Counted from the stretch's first letter, positions 1 through 5,958 are shown. The stretch: DNA of 7,501 nucleotides from Pseudolabrys sp. (GCA_026125925.1 JAHCKF010000166.1:1-7501); one strand, 5' to 3'. A program made the numbers and translations. The notes: a model not told the origin generated them from the sequence alone.

Positions 1-1
1 C

Positions 2-436
2 TTCACCGAGGACCCGCAAGCCGTCGCCGACTACGGCCCGTTCGAAACGCTGGACGGCAAGCGGCAGTTCGACATCGAGAGCATGCGCGCGGCGAAGGAT
101 CACTTCGTCGCGCGCCTGTCCGGTGTCCCCGACCGCACCGCCGCCGAGAAACTCACCAACACCGACCTTTACGTGCCGCGCGACCGGCTGCCGCCGATCG
201 ACGAGGACGGCACCTATTACCACGCCGATCTCATCGGCCTTGCCGCGGTGACGCCCGACGGCGTTGCGCTCGGCAAGGTGACCGGCCTGTTCAATTTCGG
301 CGCCGGCGACCTGATCGAGATCGCGACGCCGCAGGGCGGCGAACCGATGCTGCTGCCGTTCACCAACGCCGTGGTGCCGGACGTCGATATCGAAGGCGGC
401 AAGATCACGGTGGTGCTGCCGTCGATCATCGAGTGA
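2..436 (+). CDS. rimM: Ribosome maturation factor RimM (5' end cut off by window)
   Basis: RimM binds ribosomal protein S19 and assists late maturation of the 30S subunit, notably the 3' (head) domain of 16S rRNA. The visible 144 codons lack only roughly the first 25-30 residues of a usual 170-180 aa RimM. The open frame enters at base 2 with [14 protein letters not shown], the typical end of the first beta strand pair of the N-terminal RimM domain. The second, PRC-barrel-like domain follows, seen as [16 protein letters not shown], then [18 protein letters not shown] and [13 protein letters not shown]. An internal ATG at 83 is not the start, because family sequence continues upstream of it. 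The stop TGA (434-436) overlaps the start of trmD, which suggests translational coupling. The identification rests on remembered family motifs and on the rimM-trmD-rplS order. Confidence 0.95.
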   Translation, partial: FTEDPQAVADYGPFETLDGKRQFDIESMRAAKDHFVARLSGVPDRTAAEKLTNTDLYVPRDRLPPIDEDGTYYHADLIGLAAVTPDGVALGKVTGLFNFGAGDLIEIATPQGGEPMLLPFTNAVVPDVDIEGGKITVVLPSIIE

Positions 437-1137
437 TGGCCATGTTCCGCGCCACCATCCTCACCCTCTATCCGGAGATGTTTCCCGGCCCCCTCGGCGT
501 CAGCCTCGCCGGCAGAGCGCTGGCGAACGGCCTGTGGTCGATCGAGGCGAAACAGATCCGCGACTACGCCACCGACAAGCACGGCACCGTCGATGACACG
601 CCGGCCGGCGGCGGCCCCGGCATGGTAATGAAGGCCGACGTCCTGGCCCGCGCGCTCGACGCCGTCCCGGCCGATGCCCGCCCGCGGCTGGTCATGAGCG
701 CGCGCGGCAGACCCTTGACGCAAGCGCGCGTCCGCGAGCTCGCCGCCGGCCCCGGCGCCGTCATCCTGTGCGGCCGCTTCGAGGGCGTCGACGAGCGCCT
801 GATCGAGGCCAGAGGCCTCGAGGAGGTCTGCCTGGGCGATTTCGTGCTGTCCGGCGGCGAGATGGCCGCGCTGACCCTGCTGGACGCCTGCGTCCGCCTG
901 ATCCCGGGCGTCATGGGCAAGGAAGCCTCGGGCGTCGAGGAAAGCTTCTCCGACGGGCTGCTCGAATACCCCCAGTACACCCGGCCCGCCGTGTTCGAGG
1001 GCCGCCCGATTCCGGAGATCCTGACCTCCGGCGACCACGCCAAGGTCGCCGCCTGGCGGAGGGCGCAGGCCGAAAGGTTGACCCGGGAGCGCCGCCCCGA
1101 CCTCTGGGCGGCCTTTTTGGCCCGTAAAAAGCCCTAA
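436..1137 (+). CDS. trmD: tRNA (guanine-N1-)-methyltransferase TrmD
   Basis: TrmD methylates N1 of G37 next to the anticodon of certain tRNAs, using S-adenosylmethionine, and so prevents +1 frameshifting. It is a cytoplasmic dimer of the SPOUT (knotted) class. Numbered from 436 (233 aa), the hallmarks are GGGPGMVM (58-65), [11 protein letters not shown] (111-121) and GDFVLSGGE (134-142) of the SAM-binding trefoil knot, and [15 protein letters not shown] (170-184), where Asp173 aligns with the catalytic Asp169 of E. coli TrmD. The C-terminal tRNA-binding region follows and ends shortly after RRPDLW, so it is on the short side for the family. The start is uncertain: GTG 433, ATG 436 and ATG 442 are all in frame and none has a strong Shine-Dalgarno. 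I chose 436 because its A is shared with the rimM TGA (TGATG overlap); 442 fits the E. coli N-terminus equally well. Confidence 0.96.
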   Translation: MAMFRATILTLYPEMFPGPLGVSLAGRALANGLWSIEAKQIRDYATDKHGTVDDTPAGGGPGMVMKADVLARALDAVPADARPRLVMSARGRPLTQARVRELAAGPGAVILCGRFEGVDERLIEARGLEEVCLGDFVLSGGEMAALTLLDACVRLIPGVMGKEASGVEESFSDGLLEYPQYTRPAVFEGRPIPEILTSGDHAKVAAWRRAQAERLTRERRPDLWAAFLARKKP

Positions 1138-1156
1138 AACGGCGCAAAACAGACAG

Positions 1157-1185
1157 GTGACAAGTGCCCGGCTTTGCTCTAAAAG
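1157..1185 (+). promoter_or_regulatory. Candidate sigma-70-type promoter for rplS
   Basis: GTGACA (1157-1162) and TAAAAG (1180-1185) are separated by 17 bases in the 120-base gap between trmD and rplS. They match the -35 and -10 consensus at five and four of six positions. A start near 1192 would give a leader of about 65 nt with the GGAG ribosome binding site at 1245-1248. The gene may also be co-transcribed with rimM-trmD. This is a pattern match only. Confidence 0.35.
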
Positions 1186-1257
1186 CCCGGCCAACCCATT
1201 CAGTTTAAGCCTGAGACCGCGCGCCGGTTGCTGGCGCTGCCGACGGAGATTTGAGCC

Positions 1258-1656
1258 ATGAACATCATCCAGCAGCTCGAGAAAGAACAGCTCGAGAAGC
1301 TTTCCGCCAACAAGGCCATTCCGGAATTCGCCCCGGGCGATACCGTCGTGGTCAACGTCAAGGTGACCGAAGGCGACAAGACCCGCGTGCAGGCCTACGA
1401 AGGCGTCTGCATCGCGCGCTCGGGCGCCGGTCTCAACGAAAGCTTCACCGTTCGCAAGATCTCGTATGGCGAAGGCGTCGAGCGCGTGTTCCCGCTCTAC
1501 GCGCCGGCCATCGACTCGCTCAAGGTCGTGCGCCGCGGCAAGGTGCGCCGCGCCAAGCTGTATTATCTGCGCGCGCTGCGCGGCAAGAAGGCCCGCATCG
1601 TCGAAGCGAGCGGCCCGACCGCCGCCGAAGTCAACGCGGCCGCCGCGGCCTCGTAA
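1258..1656 (+). CDS. rplS: 50S ribosomal protein L19
   Basis: L19 sits at the 30S-50S interface of the ribosome and contributes to intersubunit bridges. The 132 aa product has the whole family signature: [13 protein letters not shown] near residues 24-36, [13 protein letters not shown] (44-56), [14 protein letters not shown] (63-76), and the basic signature [15 protein letters not shown] (91-105) with LRGKKARI after it. A short Ala-rich tail follows, giving a length slightly above the roughly 115 aa of E. coli L19, as is common in alphaproteobacteria. The ATG at 1258 is preceded by GGAG at 1245-1248 (9-base spacing). The gene closes the conserved rimM-trmD-rplS arrangement and is followed within 30 bases by a terminator. 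Confidence 0.98.
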   Translation: MNIIQQLEKEQLEKLSANKAIPEFAPGDTVVVNVKVTEGDKTRVQAYEGVCIARSGAGLNESFTVRKISYGEGVERVFPLYAPAIDSLKVVRRGKVRRAKLYYLRALRGKKARIVEASGPTAAEVNAAAAAS

Positions 1657-1684
1657 AAGTTACGGCTGTTCGGGGGAACGCCGG

Positions 1685-1716
1685 AAAAGGGCCGCCTTGC
1701 GCGGCCCTTTTCTTTT
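1685..1716 (+). terminator. Rho-independent terminator after rplS
   Basis: A perfect 11-bp stem, AAAAGGGCCGC (1685-1695) with GCGGCCCTTTT (1701-1711), closes a 5-base loop and runs into CTTTT. It lies 28 bases after the rplS stop and ends the ribosome-maturation operon, separating it from leuC. Confidence 0.9.
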
Positions 1717-1759
1717 GCCGGGCCGCTCTTTTGCAGAGCCGTGCGGCGGTCTGGCTTGA

Positions 1760-1788
1760 TTGTCGCCGCCGCGGCAAGCGGCTATATA
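1760..1788 (+). promoter_or_regulatory. Candidate leuC promoter
   Basis: TTGTCG (1760-1765) and TATATA (1783-1788) are 17 bases apart, upstream of leuC and downstream of the rplS terminator. The element CTATATAG stands out in otherwise GC-rich sequence and is a common -10 form in alphaproteobacteria. A second -35-like TTGATT at 1756 would give too long a spacer. Initiation about 7 bases after the -10 would fall at about 1795, leaving a leader of about 180 nt before leuC. This is predicted by eye only. Confidence 0.45.
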
Positions 1789-1795
1789 GCCTGTC

Positions 1796-1894
1796 ATGGT
1801 TCTAAAGGCGCAGCGCATCATTCTGGCTGACCACACCCGTCTGCCCTGGCGGTTCTTCGGTCGGCTGACCGCGGCCGTCCAAGCCGGCCTTTGA
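1796..1894 (+). CDS. Possible 32-codon leader ORF upstream of leuC (leaderless start)
   Basis: An open frame runs from ATG 1796 to TGA 1892-1894 inside the leuC 5' leader. Its 32-residue peptide begins [10 protein letters not shown] and ends TAAVQAGL. The ATG lies 7 bases after the TATATA box, so the predicted transcript would begin at or next to the start codon and would have no ribosome binding site. Five of the 32 codons are Leu, including CTA at position 3 and CTT just before the stop. Both are uncommon in GC-rich genomes and were not seen to dominate in the neighbouring genes. Unlike known leu leader peptides there is no tandem Leu run. It could be chance; I recognise no homologue. Confidence 0.25.
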   Translation: MVLKAQRIILADHTRLPWRFFGRLTAAVQAGL

Positions 1895-1902
1895 TCGGCG
1901 CG

Positions 1903-1919
1903 GCGCGCCATTGGCGCGC
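1903..1919 (+). other. GC hairpin in the leuC leader
   Basis: GCGCGCC (1903-1909), loop ATT, GGCGCGC (1913-1919) form a perfect 7-bp stem that begins 8 bases after the stop of the small leader ORF and ends 54 bases before leuC. No T run follows, so it is not an intrinsic terminator in itself. Two weaker hairpins lie just upstream: CGGTC/GACCG at 1858-1871, and GGCCG/CGGCC at 1873-1889, the latter followed by TTTG. Apart from these and the promoter and terminator, the rplS-leuC gap (1657-1973) shows nothing else. Confidence 0.4.
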
Positions 1920-1973
1920 ACCTGCTGCCATCGAAGACCCGAGAACCAATCCTTTCAGAAAAGGTATACCGCC

Positions 1974-3377
1974 ATGCAACCGCGCACCCTGTACGACAAG
2001 ATCTGGGACGACCACGTCGTCGACATTCAAGAAGACGGCACCGCGCTGCTCTATATCGATCGCCATCTCGTGCATGAGGTGACGAGCCCGCAGGCCTTCG
2101 AAGGCCTGCGCAATGCCGGCCGCAAGGTGCATGCGCCGGACAAGACGCTCGCCGTCGTCGATCATAACGTGCCGACCTCCGACCGTTCGCTGCCGAACCC
2201 CGATCCGGAAAGCGCCGAACAGATCGCCGTGCTGGCCGAGAATGCCAAGGACTTCGGCATCACCTACTTCAACGAATTCGACAAGCGTCAGGGCATCGTT
2301 CACATCATCGGCCCTGAACAGGGATTCACGCTGCCTGGCACCACGATCGTGTGCGGCGACAGCCACACCGCGACACACGGCGCCTTCGGTGCGGTCGCCT
2401 ACGGTATCGGCACATCCGAGGTCGAACACGTGCTCGCGACGCAGACGCTGTTGCAGCGCAAGTCGAAGAACATGCGCGCGGTCGTCGATGGCAAGCTGCC
2501 GCACGGCGTCACCGCCAAGGACATCATCCTCGCCATCATCGGCGAGATCGGCACCGCCGGCGGCACCGGCTATGCGCTCGAATATGCCGGCGAAGCCATC
2601 CGCGACCTGTCGATGGAAGGCCGCATGACCATCTGCAACATGTCGGTCGAAGGCGGCGCCAAGGCCGGCTTCATGGCGCCCGACCAGAAGGTGTTCGATT
2701 ATCTCAAGGGCCGGCCGATGGCGCCCAAGGGCGAAGCCTGGGATCAGGCGATGCGCTATTGGGAAACGCTGCAATCGGAAGACGGCGCGCACTTCGACCG
2801 TGAGATCAGGCTCGACGCCGCCAAGCTGCCGCCGATCGTGACCTGGGGCACCAGCCCCGAGCAGGTCGCGTCGATCGCCGGCCGCGTGCCGGTGCCGTCC
2901 GAGATCACCGATGAGAAGAAGCGCATCGCCGCCGAGCGTTCGCTCGGTTACATGGGCCTCAAGGGCGGCGAGAAGATCACCGACATCAAGCTCGACCGCG
3001 TCTTCATCGGCTCCTGCACCAATGGCCGCATCGAGGACCTGCGCGAGGTCGCGCGCGTCGCCGAAGGCAAGAAGGTCAACGCCGCGGTGTCGGCGATGAT
3101 CGTGCCGGGCTCGGGTCTCGTGAAGGAGCAGGCCGAAGCCGAAGGCCTCGACAAGATCTTCAAGGCGGCCGGCTTCGACTGGCGCGAGCCGGGCTGTTCG
3201 ATGTGCCTCGCCATGAACCCGGACAAGCTCAAGCCGGGCGAGCGCTGCGCTTCGACCTCGAACCGCAACTTCGAGGGCCGTCAGGGCCACAAGGGCCGCA
3301 CGCATCTGGTGTCGCCGGCCATGGCCGCGGCCGCTGCGATCGCCGGCCACTTCGTCGACGTCCGCGACTGGCGCTGA
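1974..3377 (+). CDS. leuC: 3-isopropylmalate dehydratase large subunit
   Basis: LeuC and LeuD together form isopropylmalate isomerase, which converts 2-isopropylmalate to 3-isopropylmalate through 2-isopropylmaleate in leucine synthesis. LeuC is the aconitase-like subunit that carries the 4Fe-4S cluster. The 467 aa product matches the usual length (E. coli 466). Visible motifs are DHNVPT (63-68), [14 protein letters not shown] (127-140), [13 protein letters not shown] (345-357) and [13 protein letters not shown] (405-417). Cys348, Cys408 and Cys411 are the expected cluster ligands, all present. The ATG at 1974 is preceded by AAGG at 1961-1964; the frame extends upstream to a TTG at 1911, but that stretch has no family similarity. 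leuC stands alone here: a terminator follows, and leuD is about 1.7 kb away. Confidence 0.98.
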   Translation: MQPRTLYDKIWDDHVVDIQEDGTALLYIDRHLVHEVTSPQAFEGLRNAGRKVHAPDKTLAVVDHNVPTSDRSLPNPDPESAEQIAVLAENAKDFGITYFNEFDKRQGIVHIIGPEQGFTLPGTTIVCGDSHTATHGAFGAVAYGIGTSEVEHVLATQTLLQRKSKNMRAVVDGKLPHGVTAKDIILAIIGEIGTAGGTGYALEYAGEAIRDLSMEGRMTICNMSVEGGAKAGFMAPDQKVFDYLKGRPMAPKGEAWDQAMRYWETLQSEDGAHFDREIRLDAAKLPPIVTWGTSPEQVASIAGRVPVPSEITDEKKRIAAERSLGYMGLKGGEKITDIKLDRVFIGSCTNGRIEDLREVARVAEGKKVNAAVSAMIVPGSGLVKEQAEAEGLDKIFKAAGFDWREPGCSMCLAMNPDKLKPGERCASTSNRNFEGRQGHKGRTHLVSPAMAAAAAIAGHFVDVRDWR

Positions 3378-3397
3378 GCGATCAGCATCTCAAATTG

Positions 3398-3430
3398 AAA
3401 ACGCCGCCCGATGAGGGCGGCGTTTTTGTT
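3398..3430. terminator. Bidirectional terminator between leuC and the converging minus-strand genes
   Basis: AAAACGCCGCCC (3398-3409) and GGGCGGCGTTTT (3415-3426) form a perfect 12-bp stem with loop GATGA, followed by TGTTT on the plus strand. Read on the minus strand the stem is followed by TTTTCAATTT. It can therefore stop leuC transcription from the left and the secreted-protein cluster from the right. Confidence 0.88.
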
Positions 3431-3432
3431 TC

Positions 3433-3468
3433 GTAGCCCCGCATTCCGCTTCGCTACATGCGGGCTAC
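3433..3468. repeat. REP-like palindromic element
   Basis: GTAGCCCCGCAT (3433-3444) and ATGCGGGCTAC (3458-3468) are inverted copies with one extra C bulged in the left arm. The centre contains CCGCTTCGC. The form (GTAGCCC..., a centre with GCTTCGC, ...GGGCTAC) resembles dispersed intergenic palindromes I recall from Bradyrhizobium and Rhodopseudomonas genomes. It sits in the convergent gap right behind the terminator, a usual place for REP elements. Only one copy is in this window. Confidence 0.6.
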
Positions 3469-3476
3469 AATTCCAA

Positions 3477-3794
3477 CTAGTAGCAGCGGCGCACGCTGCG
3501 CCAGTGCCAGCGGCCATGACGCCAGAAGCGCACGCGCTCCCACCGGCACGGCGGACCGTAGCCGTAATAGGCAGGCCCGCCGTAGTAATACGGTCGGGGA
3601 TAAGCGTAAGGCGCGCCGAAGCCGAAATAGAAACCGCCGCCGTGATGGCGATAGCCGTGATGGCCCCAGCCGCCGTGGCGGTGATGCCACTGTGCCGCCG
3701 CCGGCGTCGCGATCATCGCCGTGGCGGCGATAACCGTCGCGGCACAGAGCACTTTGAAAGCCTTGGCCAGAACAGACATGCTTAGAACAGACAT
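3477..3794 (-). CDS. Small exported Gly/His/Tyr-rich protein, function unknown
   Basis: The 105 aa product begins with a clear Sec-type signal: a short basic start, a hydrophobic stretch around residues 13-30 (FKVLCAATVIAATAMIAT) and a likely cleavage after PAAA (34). The mature part is low-complexity: WHHRHGGWGHHGYRHHGGG, then Tyr/Pro/Gly-rich sequence, then an Arg/Trp-rich end with two cysteines (83 and 104) that could form a disulfide. Similar proteins in related bacteria are often labelled hypothetical or, by composition only, sulfur-globule-like. The start at 3794 was chosen because GGGAG (3805-3801) lies 6 bases upstream; an in-frame ATG at 3842 would put 16 extra residues before the signal. 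It is the last of three minus-strand genes for exported proteins. The periplasm or outside is the likely location, and any metal-binding role for the His-rich part is only a guess. Confidence 0.75.
   Translation of the reverse strand: MSVLSMSVLAKAFKVLCAATVIAATAMIATPAAAQWHHRHGGWGHHGYRHHGGGFYFGFGAPYAYPRPYYYGGPAYYGYGPPCRWERVRFWRHGRWHWRSVRRCY
3769..3794 (-). repeat. Direct duplication of the start-codon region
   Basis: AGAACAGACAT occurs at 3769-3779 and again at 3784-3794, a 15-base period. On the coding strand each copy gives ATGTCTGTTCT, so the gene has two in-frame start codons five codons apart and the protein begins MSVLSMSVLA. Only the outer copy carries the GGGAG ribosome binding site. 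Confidence 0.8.
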
Positions 3795-3855
3795 GGCGAT
3801 CTCCCGCGTCCAACGAATGTCGCCATGGACATAACGTCGCACTGTGGCGGAAGTT

Positions 3856-4092
3856 TCACTGCCACCAGCAGTGCACCACCGGCACGATCACGGTGCCGCT
3901 CGGCCGGTACTGTTCGACCAGGCGGGCCTGGCATTCGCGCTTGGCGTTCGGGCCGGGTTCACGGCGCGGCGTGATGATGATGCGCTGCCGCGGGGTTTGC
4001 TGCGCGACTTCGGTGCGCTGCTGCGATTGCGCGAAGGCCGGAGCGGCGGCCGCGATCAGGCCGGCGAGTGCGATGAGGGCGAGACGGTGCAC
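3856..4092 (-). CDS. Small exported protein with C-terminal cysteine pair, function unknown
   Basis: The 78 aa product has a signal peptide (MHRLALIALAGLIAAAAPAFA, cleavage about residue 21), a Gln/Arg-rich linker containing TPRQRIIITPRREPG, and a compact end with Cys54 and Cys75 around EQYRPSGTVIVP and the terminal HCWWQ. The YRPSGTVIVP...CWW ending resembles small hypothetical proteins of Bradyrhizobium relatives as far as I recall; no function is known to me. The start is GTG 4092: the next in-frame codons upstream run into TAG at 4101-4099, which is the stop codon of the preceding gene. The 6-base gap and the lack of an own strong ribosome binding site suggest translational coupling to that gene. 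Confidence 0.7.
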   Translation of the reverse strand: MHRLALIALAGLIAAAAPAFAQSQQRTEVAQQTPRQRIIITPRREPGPNAKRECQARLVEQYRPSGTVIVPVVHCWWQ

Positions 4093-4098
4093 CGGGGC

Positions 4099-4347
4099 CT
4101 ACCAGCGCTGGCCGGAGGAACGCTGAAACGGAGCGAACAGACCCGCGTGGTGAGCCCGTCGCGGCGCAGAGGCGTAATGGCCGTGACCCGCGGAATAACG
4201 GGTGAAGGCCTGCCGCGACGACGAGGAGGTATAGGTCACCTTGGTGTGCGGCTCCTTGCAGCCGAAGAACTCGGCCGAGGCCGGCGTGACCAAGGTCCCG
4301 CACAAGAGGCTTGCGACGATGCCCAATCCGACGGTTTTCAACGACAT
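4099..4347 (-). CDS. Small exported protein, function unknown
   Basis: The 82 aa product starts with a signal peptide (residues 1-25, ending TPASA before EFFGC). The mature part of 57 residues has one Cys (30), a Ser/Thr patch (TYTSSSSRQ), and a His/Arg-rich stretch, RYSAGHGHYASAPRRAHH. I do not recognise the family. The start ATG 4347 is preceded on the minus strand by AGGG 8 bases away. The frame is open further upstream (an ATG at 4395 and beyond), but only the 4347 start puts the signal peptide at the N-terminus. It is the first gene of the three-gene minus-strand cluster and lies about 40 bases from a good promoter candidate. Confidence 0.7.
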   Translation of the reverse strand: MSLKTVGLGIVASLLCGTLVTPASAEFFGCKEPHTKVTYTSSSSRQAFTRYSAGHGHYASAPRRAHHAGLFAPFQRSSGQRW

Positions 4348-4393
4348 GGCCGATACCCTATGCGCGGGCGGTACTGAGCCACCCAGTTTCGCC

Positions 4394-4422
4394 ATAATAG
4401 TTAACGGGCGGGTCATCGGCAA
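4394..4422 (-). promoter_or_regulatory. Candidate promoter of the secreted-protein cluster
   Basis: On the minus strand TTGCCG (4422-4417) and TATTAT (4399-4394) are separated by exactly 17 bases. They match the -35 at four and the -10 at five of six positions. Initiation near 4387 gives a leader of about 40 nt to the ATG at 4347. The spacer contains the palindrome GTTAAC next to the -10. Confidence 0.5.
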
Positions 4423-4436
4423 GTAAATCGGCAAGT
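4415..4436. repeat. Tandem 10-base repeat over the -35 region
   Basis: ATCGGCAAGT occurs at 4415-4424 and 4427-4436, 12 bases apart. On the minus strand this doubles the TTGCCG -35 element; only the copy nearer the gene has a -10 at the right distance. It may be a binding site for a regulator or a chance duplication. Confidence 0.6.
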
Positions 4437-4535
4437 CCGGGCAAAGGCTTGGCGGAAGCTCGGATCCAAGGGGCCCGGCGGGGTGCGCCCTTGCGGCAGC
4501 TTGGTTCGGCTCGGCCGCTGGCCTAGAAGGGCGGA

Positions 4536-4961
4536 ATGGCAGGCTCTTCCGACGATCCGCAAGCCCTCCGGGGCACTCTGGCGCCCTCCCTCGACGAGAT
4601 CGAGGCCATGGCTCAGGAGGCCTATGCCCGCCTGCCCGAGACTTTCCGGGCCCTCTGCGAGGGGGTGGTGATCCGGGTCGAGGACTTCCCGACCGCGGAG
4701 GTGCTGGACACCATGGGCGCGGAGAGCGAATTCGACCTGCTCGGCCTTTTTCAGGGCGTCGGCCTGCCGTTCCAATCGACCCAGGTGAGCGGGCAAATGC
4801 CAAACATGGTCTGGCTGTATCGCAGACCGATCCTCGACTACTGGGCCGAGCACGAGGAGACCCTGGGCGCCATCGTCACCCACGTCCTGGTGCACGAGAT
4901 CGGCCATCATTTCGGCCTGTCGGACGACGACATGGCTGCCATCGAGCAGGCGGCCGACTGA
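4536..4961 (+). CDS. Minimal zincin-like metallopeptidase (MMP-like / DUF1025 family)
   Basis: The 141 aa product carries HEIGHHFGLSDDD at 120-132 near its C-terminus. His120, Glu121 and His124 make the HExxH zinc site, with Gly127 and Asp130 completing an HExxHxxGxxD pattern in which Asp130 is the likely third ligand. The preceding sequence (SLDEIEAMAQEAYARLPE, about 18-35; VVIRVEDFP; FDLLGLFQG; IVTHVLVHE) fits the small family of possible zinc metallopeptidases often found in actinobacteria and alphaproteobacteria. The substrate is unknown. There is no signal peptide, so it is probably cytoplasmic. The ATG at 4536 has AGAAGG at 4525-4530 just upstream. The 81-base gap to leuD, without an intrinsic terminator, allows co-transcription. 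The gap holds only a short GCCCGG/CCGGGC hairpin (4985-4999). Confidence 0.88.
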   Translation: MAGSSDDPQALRGTLAPSLDEIEAMAQEAYARLPETFRALCEGVVIRVEDFPTAEVLDTMGAESEFDLLGLFQGVGLPFQSTQVSGQMPNMVWLYRRPILDYWAEHEETLGAIVTHVLVHEIGHHFGLSDDDMAAIEQAAD

Positions 4962-5042
4962 ATCCTTCCCTTGATCTTCCCTTGGCCCGGCAGCCGGGCT
5001 AAATCCTGTGGCGCTGAGAACAGTCGGGAAAGCTGAGAGCTC

Positions 5043-5648
5043 ATGGAAAAATTCACTCACCTGGAAGGTGTCGCCGCGCCGCTGCGGATCATCAATGTCG
5101 ACACCGACATGATCATTCCGAAGCAGTACCTGAAGACGATCAAGCGCACCGGGCTCGGCAAGGGCCTATTCTCGGAGCAGCGCTATCTCGACGACGGCGC
5201 CGAGAACCCGGACTTCGTGCTCAACAAGCCCGCCTATCGCAACGCCAAGATTCTGGTCGCCGGTGACAACTTCGGCTGCGGCTCGTCGCGCGAGCACGCG
5301 CCGTGGGCGCTGATGGACTTCGGCATCCGCTGTGTGATCTCGACCTCGTTCGGCGACATTTTCTACAACAACTGCTTCAAGAACGGCATCCTGCCGATCC
5401 GCGTCTCGCCCGAAGATCTCGAGAAGCTGTTCGACGACGCCGACCGCGGTTCGAACGCGACCCTGTCGGTCGATCTCGAGAAGCAGGAAATCCGCGGGCC
5501 GGACGGCGGCGTCGTCAAGTTCGACGTCGATGAATTCCGCAAGCACTGCCTGCTCAACGGCCTGGATGACATCGGCCTGACCAAGCAGAAGCAGAGCAAG
5601 ATCGAAAGCTTCGAGCAGAAGGCGCAGGCCGCGCGGCCCTGGGCGTAA
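5043..5648 (+). CDS. leuD: 3-isopropylmalate dehydratase small subunit
   Basis: LeuD is the swivelling-domain partner of LeuC in isopropylmalate isomerase and contributes to the substrate pocket. The 201 aa product is full length for the LeuD type 1 group. Visible motifs are [14 protein letters not shown] (18-31), [17 protein letters not shown] (74-90), [17 protein letters not shown] (102-118) and [10 protein letters not shown] (171-180). The start ATG 5043 has only a weak GAGAG (5035-5039) close by, but the N-terminus [13 protein letters not shown] aligns with the family. Unlike the leuCD operons of enterobacteria, leuD here is separated from leuC by genes on both strands. It may be transcribed with the metallopeptidase gene upstream. 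leuB is not in the window. Confidence 0.97.
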   Translation: MEKFTHLEGVAAPLRIINVDTDMIIPKQYLKTIKRTGLGKGLFSEQRYLDDGAENPDFVLNKPAYRNAKILVAGDNFGCGSSREHAPWALMDFGIRCVISTSFGDIFYNNCFKNGILPIRVSPEDLEKLFDDADRGSNATLSVDLEKQEIRGPDGGVVKFDVDEFRKHCLLNGLDDIGLTKQKQSKIESFEQKAQAARPWA

Positions 5649-5667
5649 GCTTCAACCCATTGAGATA

Positions 5668-5705
5668 AAAGAGCCGCAGCCGATTCATTCGGCGGCGGCT
5701 TTTTC
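5668..5705. terminator. Terminator after leuD, probably bidirectional
   Basis: GCCGC (5673-5677) and GCCGA (5679-5683) pair with TCGGC (5689-5693) and GCGGC (5695-5699), with one A/G mismatch between the two helices and loop TTCAT. Flanking A and T runs extend the stem, and TTTTT (5700-5704) follows on the plus strand. On the minus strand CTTTTATC follows, so it can also stop transcription coming from the converging genes. Confidence 0.88.
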
Positions 5706-5766
5706 TTGAGCGCTAGAGACAATTCGAAAATCATTTCCAGCCATCGCGCTCGAAAGGCTTTGCCGG

Positions 5767-5958
5767 CTAGCCCCGTTCAGCCTGGTGAATTTCGATCATG
5801 TTGCCTTCAGGATCGCGCAGCATCGCCGCTCGTCCGAATGGCACAGGCTCGATCGCGCTGATCGCTATGCCGCCTTTATGTATCCGTTCGCGCGCCGATG
5901 CGATGTCGTCGGTCTCGATGACGATGAACCAGTGCTGGTCATGGCCGTCGCATGCGGA
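5767..5958 (-). pseudogene. Orphan C-terminal half of a glyoxalase/VOC-domain gene
   Basis: On the minus strand 63 sense codons read SACDGHDQHWFIVIETDD..., then ASARERIHKGG, PVPFGRAAMLRDPEGNMIEIHQ, and a TAG at 5769-5767. This is the second beta-alpha-beta-beta-beta module of a vicinal-oxygen-chelate domain: FIVIETDD starts the module, and FGRAAMLRDPEGNMIEI is the classic end, with Glu55 of the fragment in the usual metal-ligand place. The first module, which a 120-140 aa VOC protein needs, is missing, and there is no ATG or usable start at the head of the fragment. Its first codon directly follows the TGA (5961-5959) of the small gene upstream, in the same frame. I read this as the remnant of a gene truncated by deletion. 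It explains most of the 5705-5958 stretch, which otherwise looks empty. Confidence 0.7.

Noticed and set aside
1171..1188. Hairpin GGCTTT/AAAGCC after trmD as a terminator or L19 leader structure
   Set aside because: The stem is only about six pairs, with no T tract. It overlaps the promoter candidate, and no L19 autoregulatory leader can be recognised.
217..1194. A 325-codon minus-strand open frame opposite rimM and trmD
   Set aside because: Same reason: it overlaps two certain genes, has no family motif, and its composition is that of a reverse-complement frame.
1818..3350. A 510-codon open frame on the minus strand opposite leuC
   Set aside because: It is the antisense shadow of a GC-rich gene. 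Its translation is low-complexity Arg/Ala/Gly/His/Asp-rich without any recognisable domain, whereas leuC on the other strand has every family motif.
3817..3832. Inverted repeat ATGTC/GACAT with 6-base spacer upstream of the Gly/His/Tyr-rich gene
   Set aside because: Five-base arms are expected by chance in a window of this size, and no -10/-35 pair lies next to it.
4501..4529. Promoter candidate TTGGTT, 17-base spacer, TAGAAG in front of the metallopeptidase gene
   Set aside because: The -10 overlaps the ribosome binding site, and a start would leave almost no leader; the match is too weak to list.
4985..4999. Hairpin GCCCGG-CAG-CCGGGC between the metallopeptidase gene and leuD as a terminator
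   Set aside because: The stem is short and is followed by TAAATCC, not a T run, so intrinsic termination is not supported.
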